Source of the DNA: Chitinophagaceae bacterium
GTDB taxonomy: Bacteria; Bacteroidota; Bacteroidia; Chitinophagales; Chitinophagaceae
Reading direction: 5' to 3'
Length of the DNA: 64,000 nucleotides
NCBI GenBank assembly: GCA_016787085.1
Contig: JAEUVJ010000048.1
Coordinates: 62,001-126,000 of the forward strand
Shown: positions 25,505-34,900 of the stretch, in pieces
Numbering within the stretch: position 1 is the first letter of the stretch
Layout of the letters: each line of letters opens with the position of its first letter
Position numbers and translations under genes: made by a program
Notes under the pieces: model-generated
Databases searched by the model: none
Told to the model about the DNA's origin: nothing
Seen by the model: only the letters and a program-made list of their open reading frames with translations

Positions 25505-26008
25505 TCAGTAAGTCATCTGTTTGATCAGTTCACTGTGATGAGGATATTTTCCAATCAATTCATTTCTGTCGGCCAGTTCGAAATCATCAAAATCAAAACC
25601 CGGAGCTACGGTGCAGCCGGCGAGTCCATATTCTCCGCCGTCAGCTACTCTTGAGCCAAACCAGTTGCCGGCTTTGATCACACAAAAAAGAGAATGACCT
25701 TTTTCTGCATCATTACTCAGAAAGTGCTCTTTCAGTTCTCCATTTTCCATGATCTCGTAAATGATAAGGGGATCGCCGGCATAAAAATGCCAGAGTTCAT
25801 CAGACTTAATGCGGTGAAAAGCAGAGAATCCGTTTTTTTTCAGCAAGAAATAAATATGTGTGCAAACGTTTCTTTCACTGCTGAATGCGGAGGGCAGCTT
25901 TTCTTTATCCAGCAGTAAAGCGGAGCGATATACTTCGCTGTACCATCCGCCTTCAATATGTTGCTGTAGTTGCAGGTGCTGTATCCAGAAGTCAGCCGTG
26001 CGATGCAT
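25505..26008 (-). CDS. DUF985 cupin family protein
   Basis: 167 residues. Family marks are HIEGGWYSEVYRS near the start, HRIKSDELWHFYAGDPL (metal-binding His region), and GEYGLAGCTVAPGFDFDDFEL at the end. DUF985 cupins are small single-domain beta barrels of uncertain function. The gene converges on the D-lactate dehydrogenase-like gene with only 14 bases between the stops, and its start lies two bases from the stop of the HU-CCDC81 protein upstream, so the two are an operon. Confidence 0.88.
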   Translation of the reverse strand: MHRTADFWIQHLQLQQHIEGGWYSEVYRSALLLDKEKLPSAFSSERNVCTHIYFLLKKNGFSAFHRIKSDELWHFYAGDPLIIYEIMENGELKEHFLSNDAEKGHSLFCVIKAGNWFGSRVADGGEYGLAGCTVAPGFDFDDFELADRNELIGKYPHHSELIKQMTY

Positions 26009-26010
26009 GA

Positions 26011-26910
26011 TCAGTTTTGGTGTTCAATATAGACCTTTCTGCCAAGAAATATGGTCAGTGAATCAATGATGCGGGTAGTATCGGAGGAGACCGGCAGCAT
26101 GATAAATAACTTGTACCGGACAGAATCTTTTGTTTCCAACTGTATCAAATTGGCCAGGTTGGTTTGCTTTAATTGATTGAAACGCTTATAGGCCCTGTTG
26201 CCATTCGTTTCTTCCAGTATGTATTTGTAGCGGTTGGCGACAGCTTTTGGCGGAGTAGTGAGTGAGTCGGGTTTTATTAATTGAGATGAATCAACTACCT
26301 GTGTCGCTGTTTCCGTAGTAACGTCAGAAACGGATGCATCACCCTGGGCATTGCGGGTAGCAATGGTATAGCCGCCCCAGATAGCGAGGCCAAGACCGCA
26401 AACAGCTAACAGGACAGCCACCGGTTTTTTCCAGCGTGACTTAACAGCGGGGGTGGCTAAGAATGCCTGGTATTTTGCATCAGTGGACTCTTTTTTGGAC
26501 AGGCCATGTACTTCTTTTTGCGCTATCTCCTTTGCTTTATCGGTGATGATGGCGCCGGGAGTGAATTCGAACTCTCCGGGCCTGATCTTAACAAGGCTGC
26601 CGATGCCCTCAAAGGTGAATGGCTTGCCGATATTCAGGAACTGGTGAACCAGTTCCAGATGCGATTCCACGTCGGAGATGGCCAGCGCTTTCATTTTACC
26701 CGTCTGGGAAGAAATGTAACTGATCAGCTCCGGCACTTCCCTGATGGAAGGATCACTTTTAAATCCGATGCCTTCCGGCATGGTATTCTTGTGACGGGAA
26801 TGATCGGAATCAATAATTACGGAAGGGTCGAGGGTGAAGGTACCGATACCGGGCAGGTCAAGCCGCTTGTGGGTATATAGGTACTGGGCAAGGAGGTAGG
26901 CGAGTTTCAA
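26011..26910 (-). CDS. HU-CCDC81/SPOR-type envelope protein
   Basis: 299 residues. The N-terminal part (LPGIGTFTLDPSV; FEGIGSLVKIRPGEFEFTPG) is the bacterial HU-CCDC81 double domain. A single transmembrane helix follows (about 170-190), and then a C-terminal SPOR-like domain (about 220-299; YKLFIMLPV). This layout is common in Bacteroidota and suggests a peptidoglycan-binding membrane protein of cell division or envelope organisation. The start codon appears to be TTG at 26910; no ATG precedes the conserved sequence. Confidence 0.8.
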   Translation of the reverse strand: MKLAYLLAQYLYTHKRLDLPGIGTFTLDPSVIIDSDHSRHKNTMPEGIGFKSDPSIREVPELISYISSQTGKMKALAISDVESHLELVHQFLNIGKPFTFEGIGSLVKIRPGEFEFTPGAIITDKAKEIAQKEVHGLSKKESTDAKYQAFLATPAVKSRWKKPVAVLLAVCGLGLAIWGGYTIATRNAQGDASVSDVTTETATQVVDSSQLIKPDSLTTPPKAVANRYKYILEETNGNRAYKRFNQLKQTNLANLIQLETKDSVRYKLFIMLPVSSDTTRIIDSLTIFLGRKVYIEHQN

Positions 26911-26978
26911 TGTATTGGAATTGGTCTCGCAATATATATATTTTGTATCGCCGTTGCAATAGGGTGAACCCGATACTT

Positions 26979-26986
26979 TAGATTTG
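26979..26986 (+). promoter_or_regulatory. Candidate -7 box (TAGATTTG), possibly of a leaderless mRNA
   Basis: The octamer matches TAnnTTTG and a TTG lies 22 bases upstream (26954-26956), an acceptable -33 position. Only seven bases separate the box from the ATG at 26994, so the transcript would start at or very near the start codon. Confidence 0.4.
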
Positions 26987-26993
26987 CATTTTT

Positions 26994-27317
26994 ATGCTGA
27001 CTGACGAGGAAAAAAAGTTCATGGTGTACTGGGAGGCCAACCGTCTCAGGCGGAAAAAGGTATTCAGGCAACTGAGCCTGGGGCTGCCAATGGGGGTAAT
27101 ATTGGTGACAGCCATCCTGATCAATTTCTTTTCCGGGTGGTACAAAAAGGCGGATATGGAGCTGCGCTCCCAGTCGCAGAGTTCACAGGCCAGCCTTATC
27201 CTGGTAGTGATCATAGCCGCCCTGCTGATCGTATCGTTCATCGTTGTATTTTCTGTACGTCACAAGTGGGAAATGTATGAGCAGCATTACCGGGAGCTGA
27301 TGGCCCGCAAGGATTGA
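26994..27317 (+). CDS. Small two-TM membrane protein of unknown function
   Basis: 107 residues with two transmembrane helices (about residues 30-46 and 66-88), charged ends and a basic RLRRKKVFRQ before the first helix. The C-terminus is a short amphipathic helix. I recognise no family beyond similar small Bacteroidota proteins. It is divergent from the HU-CCDC81 gene and is 78 bases upstream of the FKBP lipoprotein. Confidence 0.7.
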   Translation: MLTDEEKKFMVYWEANRLRRKKVFRQLSLGLPMGVILVTAILINFFSGWYKKADMELRSQSQSSQASLILVVIIAALLIVSFIVVFSVRHKWEMYEQHYRELMARKD

Positions 27318-27395
27318 TTTTATTTCAGTATTCTTGCAGCGCAAACGCATTGCGGGTTGTCATTATGTTCAGTACTATTTAAAACAAGACCTATC

Positions 27396-27866
27396 GTGAA
27401 GAATTCTGTATTGCCTTTGTTCCTTTTACTGATAATTGTATCTGGTTCCGGCTGTCTCAAAGATAAGACCTGTACACCCAAAATGCCTTCCAGCGAGGCG
27501 GCAACCATACAGACTTATGCCGGTCTGAACGGTATCATTGCAGTGCCTCATTCCAGCGGCCTTTATTATGAGATCCTTGACCCCGGAACTGGGGCCACCG
27601 CTACAGCCACTTCAACTATTTTCATTACTTATACCGGCAAAATGCTGGATGGAACAGTATTCGACCAGCAAAACAATTCTGGTGCAACGGGATGGCCGCT
27701 CAATCAGTTGATAGAAGGATGGAGAGTTGGTATCCCGCTGATCAAAGAAGGAGGACGTATCCGGCTGCTGATACCTTCTTCCATGGCATATGGCTGCACA
27801 GGCTACGGAGGTATCCCCGGCGATGCCATTCTGGATTTTGATATTACCCTTGTGGATGTTCAATAA
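27396..27866 (+). CDS. FKBP-type peptidyl-prolyl isomerase lipoprotein
   Basis: From the GTG at 27396, 156 residues with a lipoprotein signal (LLLIIVSGSGC). The FKBP domain follows: IFITYTGKMLDGTVFDQ, GWRVGIPLIKEGGRIRLLIPSSMAYG and DFDITLVDV at the end. It should catalyse prolyl isomerisation in the periplasm or at the outer membrane. GTG is the only plausible start directly before the signal; an in-frame TTG further upstream (27357) adds a non-signal stretch. Confidence 0.88.
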   Translation: MKNSVLPLFLLLIIVSGSGCLKDKTCTPKMPSSEAATIQTYAGLNGIIAVPHSSGLYYEILDPGTGATATATSTIFITYTGKMLDGTVFDQQNNSGATGWPLNQLIEGWRVGIPLIKEGGRIRLLIPSSMAYGCTGYGGIPGDAILDFDITLVDVQ

Positions 27867-27886
27867 GTAACCAATACTGCCTGCTG

Positions 27887-27917
27887 AACCCCGGTTGAAA
27901 CGCCGGGGTTTTTTTAA
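27887..27917 (+). terminator. Strong rho-independent terminator after the FKBP gene
   Basis: AACCCCGG pairs with CCGGGGTT around an eight-base loop, followed by seven further T. It separates the FKBP gene from sdaA. Confidence 0.93.
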
Positions 27918-27920
27918 TTG

Positions 27921-27928
27921 TATTTTTG
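27921..27928 (+). promoter_or_regulatory. Candidate -7 box (TATTTTTG) for sdaA
   Basis: Fits TAnnTTTG and lies 17 bases before the TTG start, right after the terminator. No -33 element is evident at normal spacing. Confidence 0.3.
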
Positions 27929-27945
27929 GTCTCAAACGATCTCCC

Positions 27946-29373
27946 TTGACATACGAACCCATTTCTGTCTTTGATATTTTTAAGATAGGCATAGGCCCAT
28001 CCAGTTCGCATACACTCGGCCCCTGGCGGGCAGCCCAGCGGTTTACCCGTTCATTGCAGGAAAATAAGCTACTGTATGAAGTAGTATCGCTGAAAGTTTT
28101 GCTGTATGGTTCATTGGCAAAAACAGGGGTGGGGCATGGTACAGATATGGCGGTCCAGCTTGGCCTCAGCGGTGATGACCCTGTCACGTTTGATGTGCAT
28201 AACATTCATGCCAAGCTGAATGATATCGCCTCTATGAGACAAATTGTACTGGGTGGACTGCATGAAGTGGATTTTGATCCCAGGGAAGATATTGAGTTCC
28301 TGTTCTCAGAGACCTTACCTTTTCATCCGAATGCGCTGACCTTCCTGGTGACGTTGAAGAACGGTGAATCTCTCTCTGATACTTATTATTCTGTTGGCGG
28401 GGGCTTTGTGGTCAAAGAAAATGAAGAGGCAGGAAGCAGAAAAGCAGCACAGTTCCCATTTCCTATCAATACGGCGGATGATATATTGCACTGGTGTATC
28501 AAAACAGGACTTTCCATACATGAGATCGTTATGGAAAATGAGAATGCGTGGCGGGCGGAGACGGAAACAAAACAAGGTCTGTTGGACATCTGGCAGGTAA
28601 TGAAGGAATGTGTGTATCGCGGTTGTCATGCAGAAGGGACCCTGCCCGGCGGATTGAATGTAAGAAGAAGGGCGGCTGATCTGAATAAACGATTACTCAG
28701 GGGTTATACTTACACGGATTTTGACTCATGGTTAGAAACTATCCGCAGCGGCGGACATGATTTCAAATACATACTCGATTGGGTTAGCTGCTTCGCCCTG
28801 GCTGTAAATGAAGAGAATGCTTCATTTGGCAGGGTAGTGACGGCGCCAACCAATGGGGCTGCCGGTGTGATACCGGCCGTACTGTTGTATTACGTGGTAT
28901 TCAATAATGGCCATACCGACGAGAAGGTCATTCGTTTCCTGCTTACAGCATCAGAGATCGGCAGTATTTTTAAAAAGGGGGCTACCATCTCTGCAGCGAT
29001 GGGTGGTTGCCAGGCAGAAATAGGCGTTTCATCTTCCATGGCGGCGGCGGCATTGACAGAAGCCATGGGCGGCACACAACGGCAGGCATTAATGGCTGCT
29101 GAGATCGCTATGGAACATCACCTGGGGATGACCTGCGACCCGATCGGTGGCCTTGTACAAGTGCCCTGTATCGAACGAAATACAATGGGCGCTATCAAAG
29201 CGATCACTGCTTCGCAACTGGCTTTACAAAGCTTACCGGATTATGCCAAAGTATCTTTGGACGGGGTGATCAAAACCATGTGGGACACCGCCCTTGACAT
29301 GAACAGCAAGTATAAAGAAACTGCCGACGGCGGCCTGGCAGTAAATGTGCCGCTGAGTTTGCCGGAATGCTGA
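27946..29373 (+). CDS. sdaA: L-serine ammonia-lyase (iron-sulfur type)
   Basis: This single-chain enzyme deaminates L-serine to pyruvate and ammonia using a 4Fe-4S cluster. The N-terminal beta domain has the signature [19 protein letters not shown]. The catalytic part has [14 protein letters not shown], and three Cys in [14 protein letters not shown] and VPCIERN are the expected cluster ligands. At 475 residues it matches the family length. The TTG at 27946 (reading [11 protein letters not shown]) is chosen; a longer frame would run through the terminator hairpin. Confidence 0.94.
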   Translation: MTYEPISVFDIFKIGIGPSSSHTLGPWRAAQRFTRSLQENKLLYEVVSLKVLLYGSLAKTGVGHGTDMAVQLGLSGDDPVTFDVHNIHAKLNDIASMRQIVLGGLHEVDFDPREDIEFLFSETLPFHPNALTFLVTLKNGESLSDTYYSVGGGFVVKENEEAGSRKAAQFPFPINTADDILHWCIKTGLSIHEIVMENENAWRAETETKQGLLDIWQVMKECVYRGCHAEGTLPGGLNVRRRAADLNKRLLRGYTYTDFDSWLETIRSGGHDFKYILDWVSCFALAVNEENASFGRVVTAPTNGAAGVIPAVLLYYVVFNNGHTDEKVIRFLLTASEIGSIFKKGATISAAMGGCQAEIGVSSSMAAAALTEAMGGTQRQALMAAEIAMEHHLGMTCDPIGGLVQVPCIERNTMGAIKAITASQLALQSLPDYAKVSLDGVIKTMWDTALDMNSKYKETADGGLAVNVPLSLPEC

Positions 29374-29534
29374 CAGGCTGTTTTACTACTGCCGGTTAAT
29401 AGTGTATCTTCATGATTCTTTAGTTTATTCTTTTCGCCTGCCCTGCCCGTTTCCGGCTACCTGATGTACCCGCTTAGTAGTATTGACTTGAAACTGTTTA
29501 TTGTTTAATTTTTACCTGATTAAATCCAGACCTG

Positions 29535-30797
29535 CTGGCTTTTAAGGTCTATATATCGTCCGTGTTCACGGAATTTGAAGAGACCCGGAAAAGTATATAT
29601 GAGCATATCTCCGAAAGGGCCGCTCTTTATACCCTCACCGGGATGGAAAACTATTGCCCGGAAGACAGGAGGGTGCTGGATAAATGTGTGGAAGATGTAA
29701 ATGACACAGGTATCTATATCTGTATTTTGGGCTATAAGTATGGCTCAGAGGCCCTGCCTACCAATACGCACAAAGAAAAATACTCTTTTACCCACTGGGA
29801 ATACATCACTGCTAAAAAGAAGAAAGAAGCTGGCAAAAGGATAGAAAGGCTTATCTACATCAAAGAGACTCCGGGGATGAAAGATGATGATGAACGTCTG
29901 ACGGCTCTAAAGCAAAGTATAAAAGCCCCGCAGGATATCATGTGTCGCATTTTTGATGATGAGGACAAACTGCCTGAACTGATCCTGAAAGACATGGATA
30001 ACTATGTTTCCCGTGTCACCGCGACCACCAAGTCAGATGAACTGATAGTGACCTGCAACCGGAGCGTACCCAACCTTCTTTTTGAGTCCAATTTCACCAA
30101 CGACCCTGTACAGTTTTATTTGGTGCATTGTCATGACAGGGATATGCCCCACTACTTTATTAAAAGGAAGAAATTAGATTTTGAATTACATGAAAAATCT
30201 ACTCTTTTATTAGACCTGCATACGGACAGGATCATTGAGGAAACGGAAGACTTTACGGTATTAGACGACCTGCTGAAAGCATCTATTTACGGAAAACTGC
30301 CTGCCGGTCATGGTTTTGCCAATGCGAAGGCTGTCTCTATACCCGGACTCTTGCGGATGCTGGAAAAGATGAATATGCATTACTTAGTCATCACCTGGCG
30401 TATTCAAAGCATTTACTGGAAGAATGATACTTTTCTCAGTCATATCCGTTCTTTTTATGAGAATTATAAATCCTACAATGAGCAGTTCAGGACTGAGAGG
30501 AAGATCATTTTCTTTGGTATTGCCAAATACGTGGATAAATCGAAGATCACAGAAGAAGAATTTGACAATAGGGTAAAAGCTATTTCATACGGGTATCATT
30601 TGCCTAAGCTTACGAAAATATCTGTCGGTGAGATCAAGGACTGGCTGGCAGAAACCTATATCGAATCCAACCCGGATGACGCGGATAAACTGATCAGCAC
30701 AAGTATTCCAGATGCTGCCCGTACTGAGTTTTATTACAGTGAACTGGAAGGTGCTTTGAAAAAAATGATAGATGAATTTAATAATCAAAATATATAA
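29535..30797 (+). CDS. DUF4062 protein with possible inactive STAND-like domain (conflict system)
   Basis: Residues about 1-140 match DUF4062: the strand KVYISSVFTEFEETR, then NYCPEDRRVLDKCVEDVNDTGIYICILGYKYGS and an acidic/hydrophobic IYIKETPG. DUF4062 is a signalling domain in STAND and related conflict proteins. The remaining 280 residues start with VQFYLVHCHDRDMPHYF and show alternating strands and helices without a Walker A motif, which fits an inactive STAND-like module (inference). The first GTG (29562) would cut off the conserved VYISS strand. The frame opens after a TGA at 29517 and has only CTG/TTA upstream; CTG 29535 is used here provisionally. The stop overlaps the ATG of the AAA+ gene (TAATG). 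Confidence 0.7.
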   Translation: MAFKVYISSVFTEFEETRKSIYEHISERAALYTLTGMENYCPEDRRVLDKCVEDVNDTGIYICILGYKYGSEALPTNTHKEKYSFTHWEYITAKKKKEAGKRIERLIYIKETPGMKDDDERLTALKQSIKAPQDIMCRIFDDEDKLPELILKDMDNYVSRVTATTKSDELIVTCNRSVPNLLFESNFTNDPVQFYLVHCHDRDMPHYFIKRKKLDFELHEKSTLLLDLHTDRIIEETEDFTVLDDLLKASIYGKLPAGHGFANAKAVSIPGLLRMLEKMNMHYLVITWRIQSIYWKNDTFLSHIRSFYENYKSYNEQFRTERKIIFFGIAKYVDKSKITEEEFDNRVKAISYGYHLPKLTKISVGEIKDWLAETYIESNPDDADKLISTSIPDAARTEFYYSELEGALKKMIDEFNNQNI

Positions 30798-31885
30798 TGA
30801 CCATGTTTGACCTGAAAGATATACAGACAACGGCCGATCACGATCCCCGCTATTACATTATTGCTGAAGAAGCTTTGCGCAAAGCGGTGGACATGTCCAT
30901 CTGGCTGCAAAAACCTTTATTACTTACCGGCGCCCCGGGTACCGGTAAAACACAATTAGCTGCCAAGGTGGCCTTTGAGTTGTTTTCACTCTCAAAGGAT
31001 AAGAATAAGTTGAATGGCTTTGCCCCTTTCAGGGAAACACCCCTTGTGTTTGATACCAAAACCACTTGTACGGCCACTGATCTTTTTTATTCTTACGATG
31101 CGATAGGTCATTTTCAGAAAAGACATATTGAGCAGGGAGATGCAGGTGCAAAAGCGCTGACTGCCCATCCTTACATCAAACTGAATGCATTGGGCAAAGC
31201 TATATTGCAAACCTATGGTAAGCGGGCTATCCGGGCGCATAAGGAACTGAGTGAATTGCAACACCTCTCCAATTTTGAAGAAGTGCTGGAAGAAGAGCCT
31301 ATGAGCTCAGTGGTATTGATTGATGAAATAGACAAAGCTCCCCGAGATTTTCCTAACGACCTGCTGATCGAGATCGAACGGTACAAGTTTACCATCACGG
31401 AGCTGGGTAAAGAAATAGTACGGGCTAAGCCATCAGAATCTGCTGCCCGCATCATCGTATTCATGACGAGTAATTTTGAAAAGAATCTCCCGGATGCTTT
31501 TCTTCGCCGCTGCCTTTTTTATCATATCCCTTCGCCCGGGCACGACCAGTTGCTGAATATCGTATGCGAAAGAATGGGTGCCTATATGGCGAAAATTAAT
31601 GAGCGGCTGACCGGAAATACCAACGGCGCTGCCATAACGGATGACCTGCGTGAGAAATATGATAAAGCTATCCGCAAGTTTGAATCGCTGCGCACGGCCA
31701 TGGTGGACAAACAACCGGCTACAGCGGAACTGCTAGAATGGATAAAAGTGCTGGAAGCGGAAGGGTTTTTTAAAGAAAAACTTGATTTCGATACACTCAG
31801 CGATAAACAAAAAAATATTTTACGATATACATTGCCGGTCATTGCCAAAAGTAAAGAGGACCTGGAGCGGTCGGCCACTCATTAA
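30797..31885 (+). CDS. MoxR-type AAA+ ATPase
   Basis: 362 residues with Walker A LLTGAPGTGKTQLAAK (near residue 40), Walker B SVVLIDEIDKAPRDFPNDLL (near 175), sensor region IIVFMTSNFEKNLPDAFLRRC and an Arg-finger position. MoxR ATPases work as hexameric remodelling motors together with vWA-domain partners, exactly the type of protein encoded next. The one-base overlap with the DUF4062 gene and 24-base gap to the vWA gene make a three-gene operon. In conflict systems the MoxR-vWA pair is thought to switch an effector on. Confidence 0.9.
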   Translation: MTMFDLKDIQTTADHDPRYYIIAEEALRKAVDMSIWLQKPLLLTGAPGTGKTQLAAKVAFELFSLSKDKNKLNGFAPFRETPLVFDTKTTCTATDLFYSYDAIGHFQKRHIEQGDAGAKALTAHPYIKLNALGKAILQTYGKRAIRAHKELSELQHLSNFEEVLEEEPMSSVVLIDEIDKAPRDFPNDLLIEIERYKFTITELGKEIVRAKPSESAARIIVFMTSNFEKNLPDAFLRRCLFYHIPSPGHDQLLNIVCERMGAYMAKINERLTGNTNGAAITDDLREKYDKAIRKFESLRTAMVDKQPATAELLEWIKVLEAEGFFKEKLDFDTLSDKQKNILRYTLPVIAKSKEDLERSATH

Positions 31886-31909
31886 GCTCATCCATTTATG
31901 TAAATAATT

Positions 31910-34900
31910 TTGTCTGCGCCTGCTTCCATATCATTTCCGTTAAGCGGACTAATCTCCATTCTGCAGGGAGAGGGTTTTGAGATCAGCACCCGCACCATTC
32001 TCGACCTGCAAAAAGTAATAGCTCACTTAGACGAAAACCATGTGCAGGATACAGCACATTTAAAGTTTTTATTATCCCCGCTTATTTCCCGCAACAAAGA
32101 AGAGCAGGAAAAATTCTACCAGCTTTTTGACCAGTATGAAGAGAAGATAAAGGCGGATGTGAAAGAGGATCTTGATACCGGAACGGATAAAGGGATTGGT
32201 ATAGGTATTGCGAAACCTTCTGATCCTCCGGGTATCAGTAATAAAAAGCAGAAGAGAATAAGGAATTACATCCTGCTTGCTACAGGTATTGGCTTATTGG
32301 CATTTTTAATCTGGCTTCTTCTTCATCGTAAGGATGATCAGGTTGTTCCGGATGGGCCGGCTATCAGCATTAGCAGGGAAAATCAATCTGATGATTCTGT
32401 AGCAAAAGCAGCAATTGTTAACGTATATGACGAGCCCCCCAATGAAATTGTAGTAAACAAGCCGGTTACTTTCTATGCTTATTTAGCCGATACTATTGGC
32501 GGAGAGACTTACGGCGTCACCTGGCAGATCAACGACAGTGTTTTCGGCGGCACAGCAAGGTCTGTTGAAAAGATATTTTCAAAGCCGGGTGATTATGTTA
32601 TCAAAGCGTTTTGCGGGAATAACGGGAAGATAGTTGCACAGACGGAGACAGGCATCAGGGTTCTATGCGAAATGCCGCCATGGGTAAAGATCGAAAGGGA
32701 CAGCGCTGCATCAAAAGTAGTGAACGGAAAAGCAGAAAGGGTGTACAGGGCAAAGTTCATCAACCCCGGTGATGCAAAACACTATTCCTATGTGTGGACG
32801 GTAACGAATGATACTACGAGTACCCGGTCAGATCAGCCGGTACTGAATTATTCTGCTCACTGGTTAAGCAGTTACAAGGTAGGTCTTGTAGTAAAAGGGC
32901 ATGTTAACCCGGAATGCGCAGCTTACCAGGCCGCAGATTCATCGGTGTTTGAGTTTTCTGAAGAACCGGAACTGACCCTGAATGCAGAAGGTATGACTCC
33001 CCTGCAGCCCAAAAAGAAAACGAACGATGCTTTTTGGAGCCGCGTACTTATTCTCTGTTTATTATTGCCGGGCGTTTTGGTTTACCGGTTCTATAAAGAA
33101 AAGCTTACCGGGCTCGTCAATAAATTTTTCAAGCCTGTAAAGGGCATAGAAAAAAAAGTGACAGTACAGCTTACGGAGCCGTATGAAATAAAATTTAAAC
33201 CGCAGGAAGATAAGATCGCCAGGGAAACAGCGGTCAGCCAATTGGCTGAAACATTGCGAAAGCGGCATAGCAGTGATGTTTTCAGATTAAGTATTGGCAA
33301 AACCATTCGTCAGACCATTAAGAAAGGCGGGTTCCCGGTCTTTGAGTTTACCCCGCGTACGCAGCCGGCTGATTTTTTACTGTTCGTGGACACAGAGTAT
33401 CCTGACAGTCATCTGCTGAAATTATACCGGTACGTGATCAGTTGCCTGAAAAAAGAGCAGGTGAACCTTACCGCCTATAGTTATTACCGGGAGCCGTTAT
33501 TATTAAGCAATGAATCATTGAACCATTTGCTGATCCCTGCTGAAAAATTAGCCCGCCTCTATCCGGGAACGATCCTTTTCCTGTTCACTGACGGTACCTC
33601 ATTCTTCAGGACCATCGATATGCGGTTGCAGGAGAAAATAGTGGAGAAATTCAAAGGCTGGGATACCAAACTTATTTTTACTTCAGTGGCAAAGAAAGAC
33701 TGGGGAAGCAGGGAAATGCAGCTTTACCAGGCCGGGTTTACGGTGGTACCGGCTGATGTCAATGCTCACCAGTTGATAAGCGATGAGATCAATAACATGA
33801 TTGACCGGCAAAAACTGAAAAAAACAGTGATCCCGGATACCTATTCTTCCCGCCTGGTCAATTTCAATGAATGGAAAGAGGTAAAGCAATACCTGCATGA
33901 CGCCTGCATACAAAATAATACTGTGCTTGCGGGTGAAACAGGTTATCAGTTACTGAAAGAATGGCTTTGCGCTACGGCGGTGTATCCGAAGGTAAACTGG
34001 GAAGTGACCATCGCTGCAGGCAAAGCTATAGAACAAACAAAATGTAGCCCTGGGCAACTGGTCAATTATTCTAACCTGCTGGTGCTTGGCCGCATCCAAT
34101 GGCTGAAGGACGGGCACCTCACGGATACGATGCGGATAGAAATGCTGAAAGAACTGGACCCCGCTACAGAAATACTCGCCAGGGAGGCAATAAGCCATTT
34201 GCTGGAAGAAATAAAAGAGGATATTCCTGCATCATCGGCAGTATACGGAGAGTATGACCTGCAACGGGCTACCAACCGTTTCCTGGTCCGCAGTTACCGC
34301 GAAGGAGAAATAGGATTTGAGGATAGCGATTATATCGCCGTGAAGGAGTATGCTGACAAAGGCCGGTTGGATGAGCCGGCAGAGATTTACCTGAATGAAC
34401 CGCTTGCCAATACGCCGCTCACTGAATCCGGGCAAACTGTTCCGTTAGAAAAATATATTGTAAAAAAAGAAGATCAGAGACGGGTTCATGCCGAACAGTT
34501 ACACCGGGAATTCCGGCAGACCAAAAGATCATTGCAGTGGAAGGCTGCAGCAGGCCTGGCAGCGATGGTAATTACAGGAATAGTATTGCTGACTGAGGTA
34601 TTTAATTTTAAACCGCTGATACCTTCTGTTATTGCAGACAGGGTATTACGTTTTTCCGGAAATGGATCGCAGGGGTTAGAAGTGGACAGGTTATCCGTGA
34701 TCATGGGTGGTGAACAATACTATGCTGAGAAAGAAGGCACTGATAGTTTCCGCATCAAAGACCTTCCGGTTGACTCTTCTCTTTATTCTACTATACATAT
34801 CACCGTCAATAGCGGGGAAGAACTGAATTTTAGCAACACGTTTAATCCCGGGTTTGAAAGTTATGAGGTTTCATTGACGGGGCCGCAGGCATTGCTTCCT

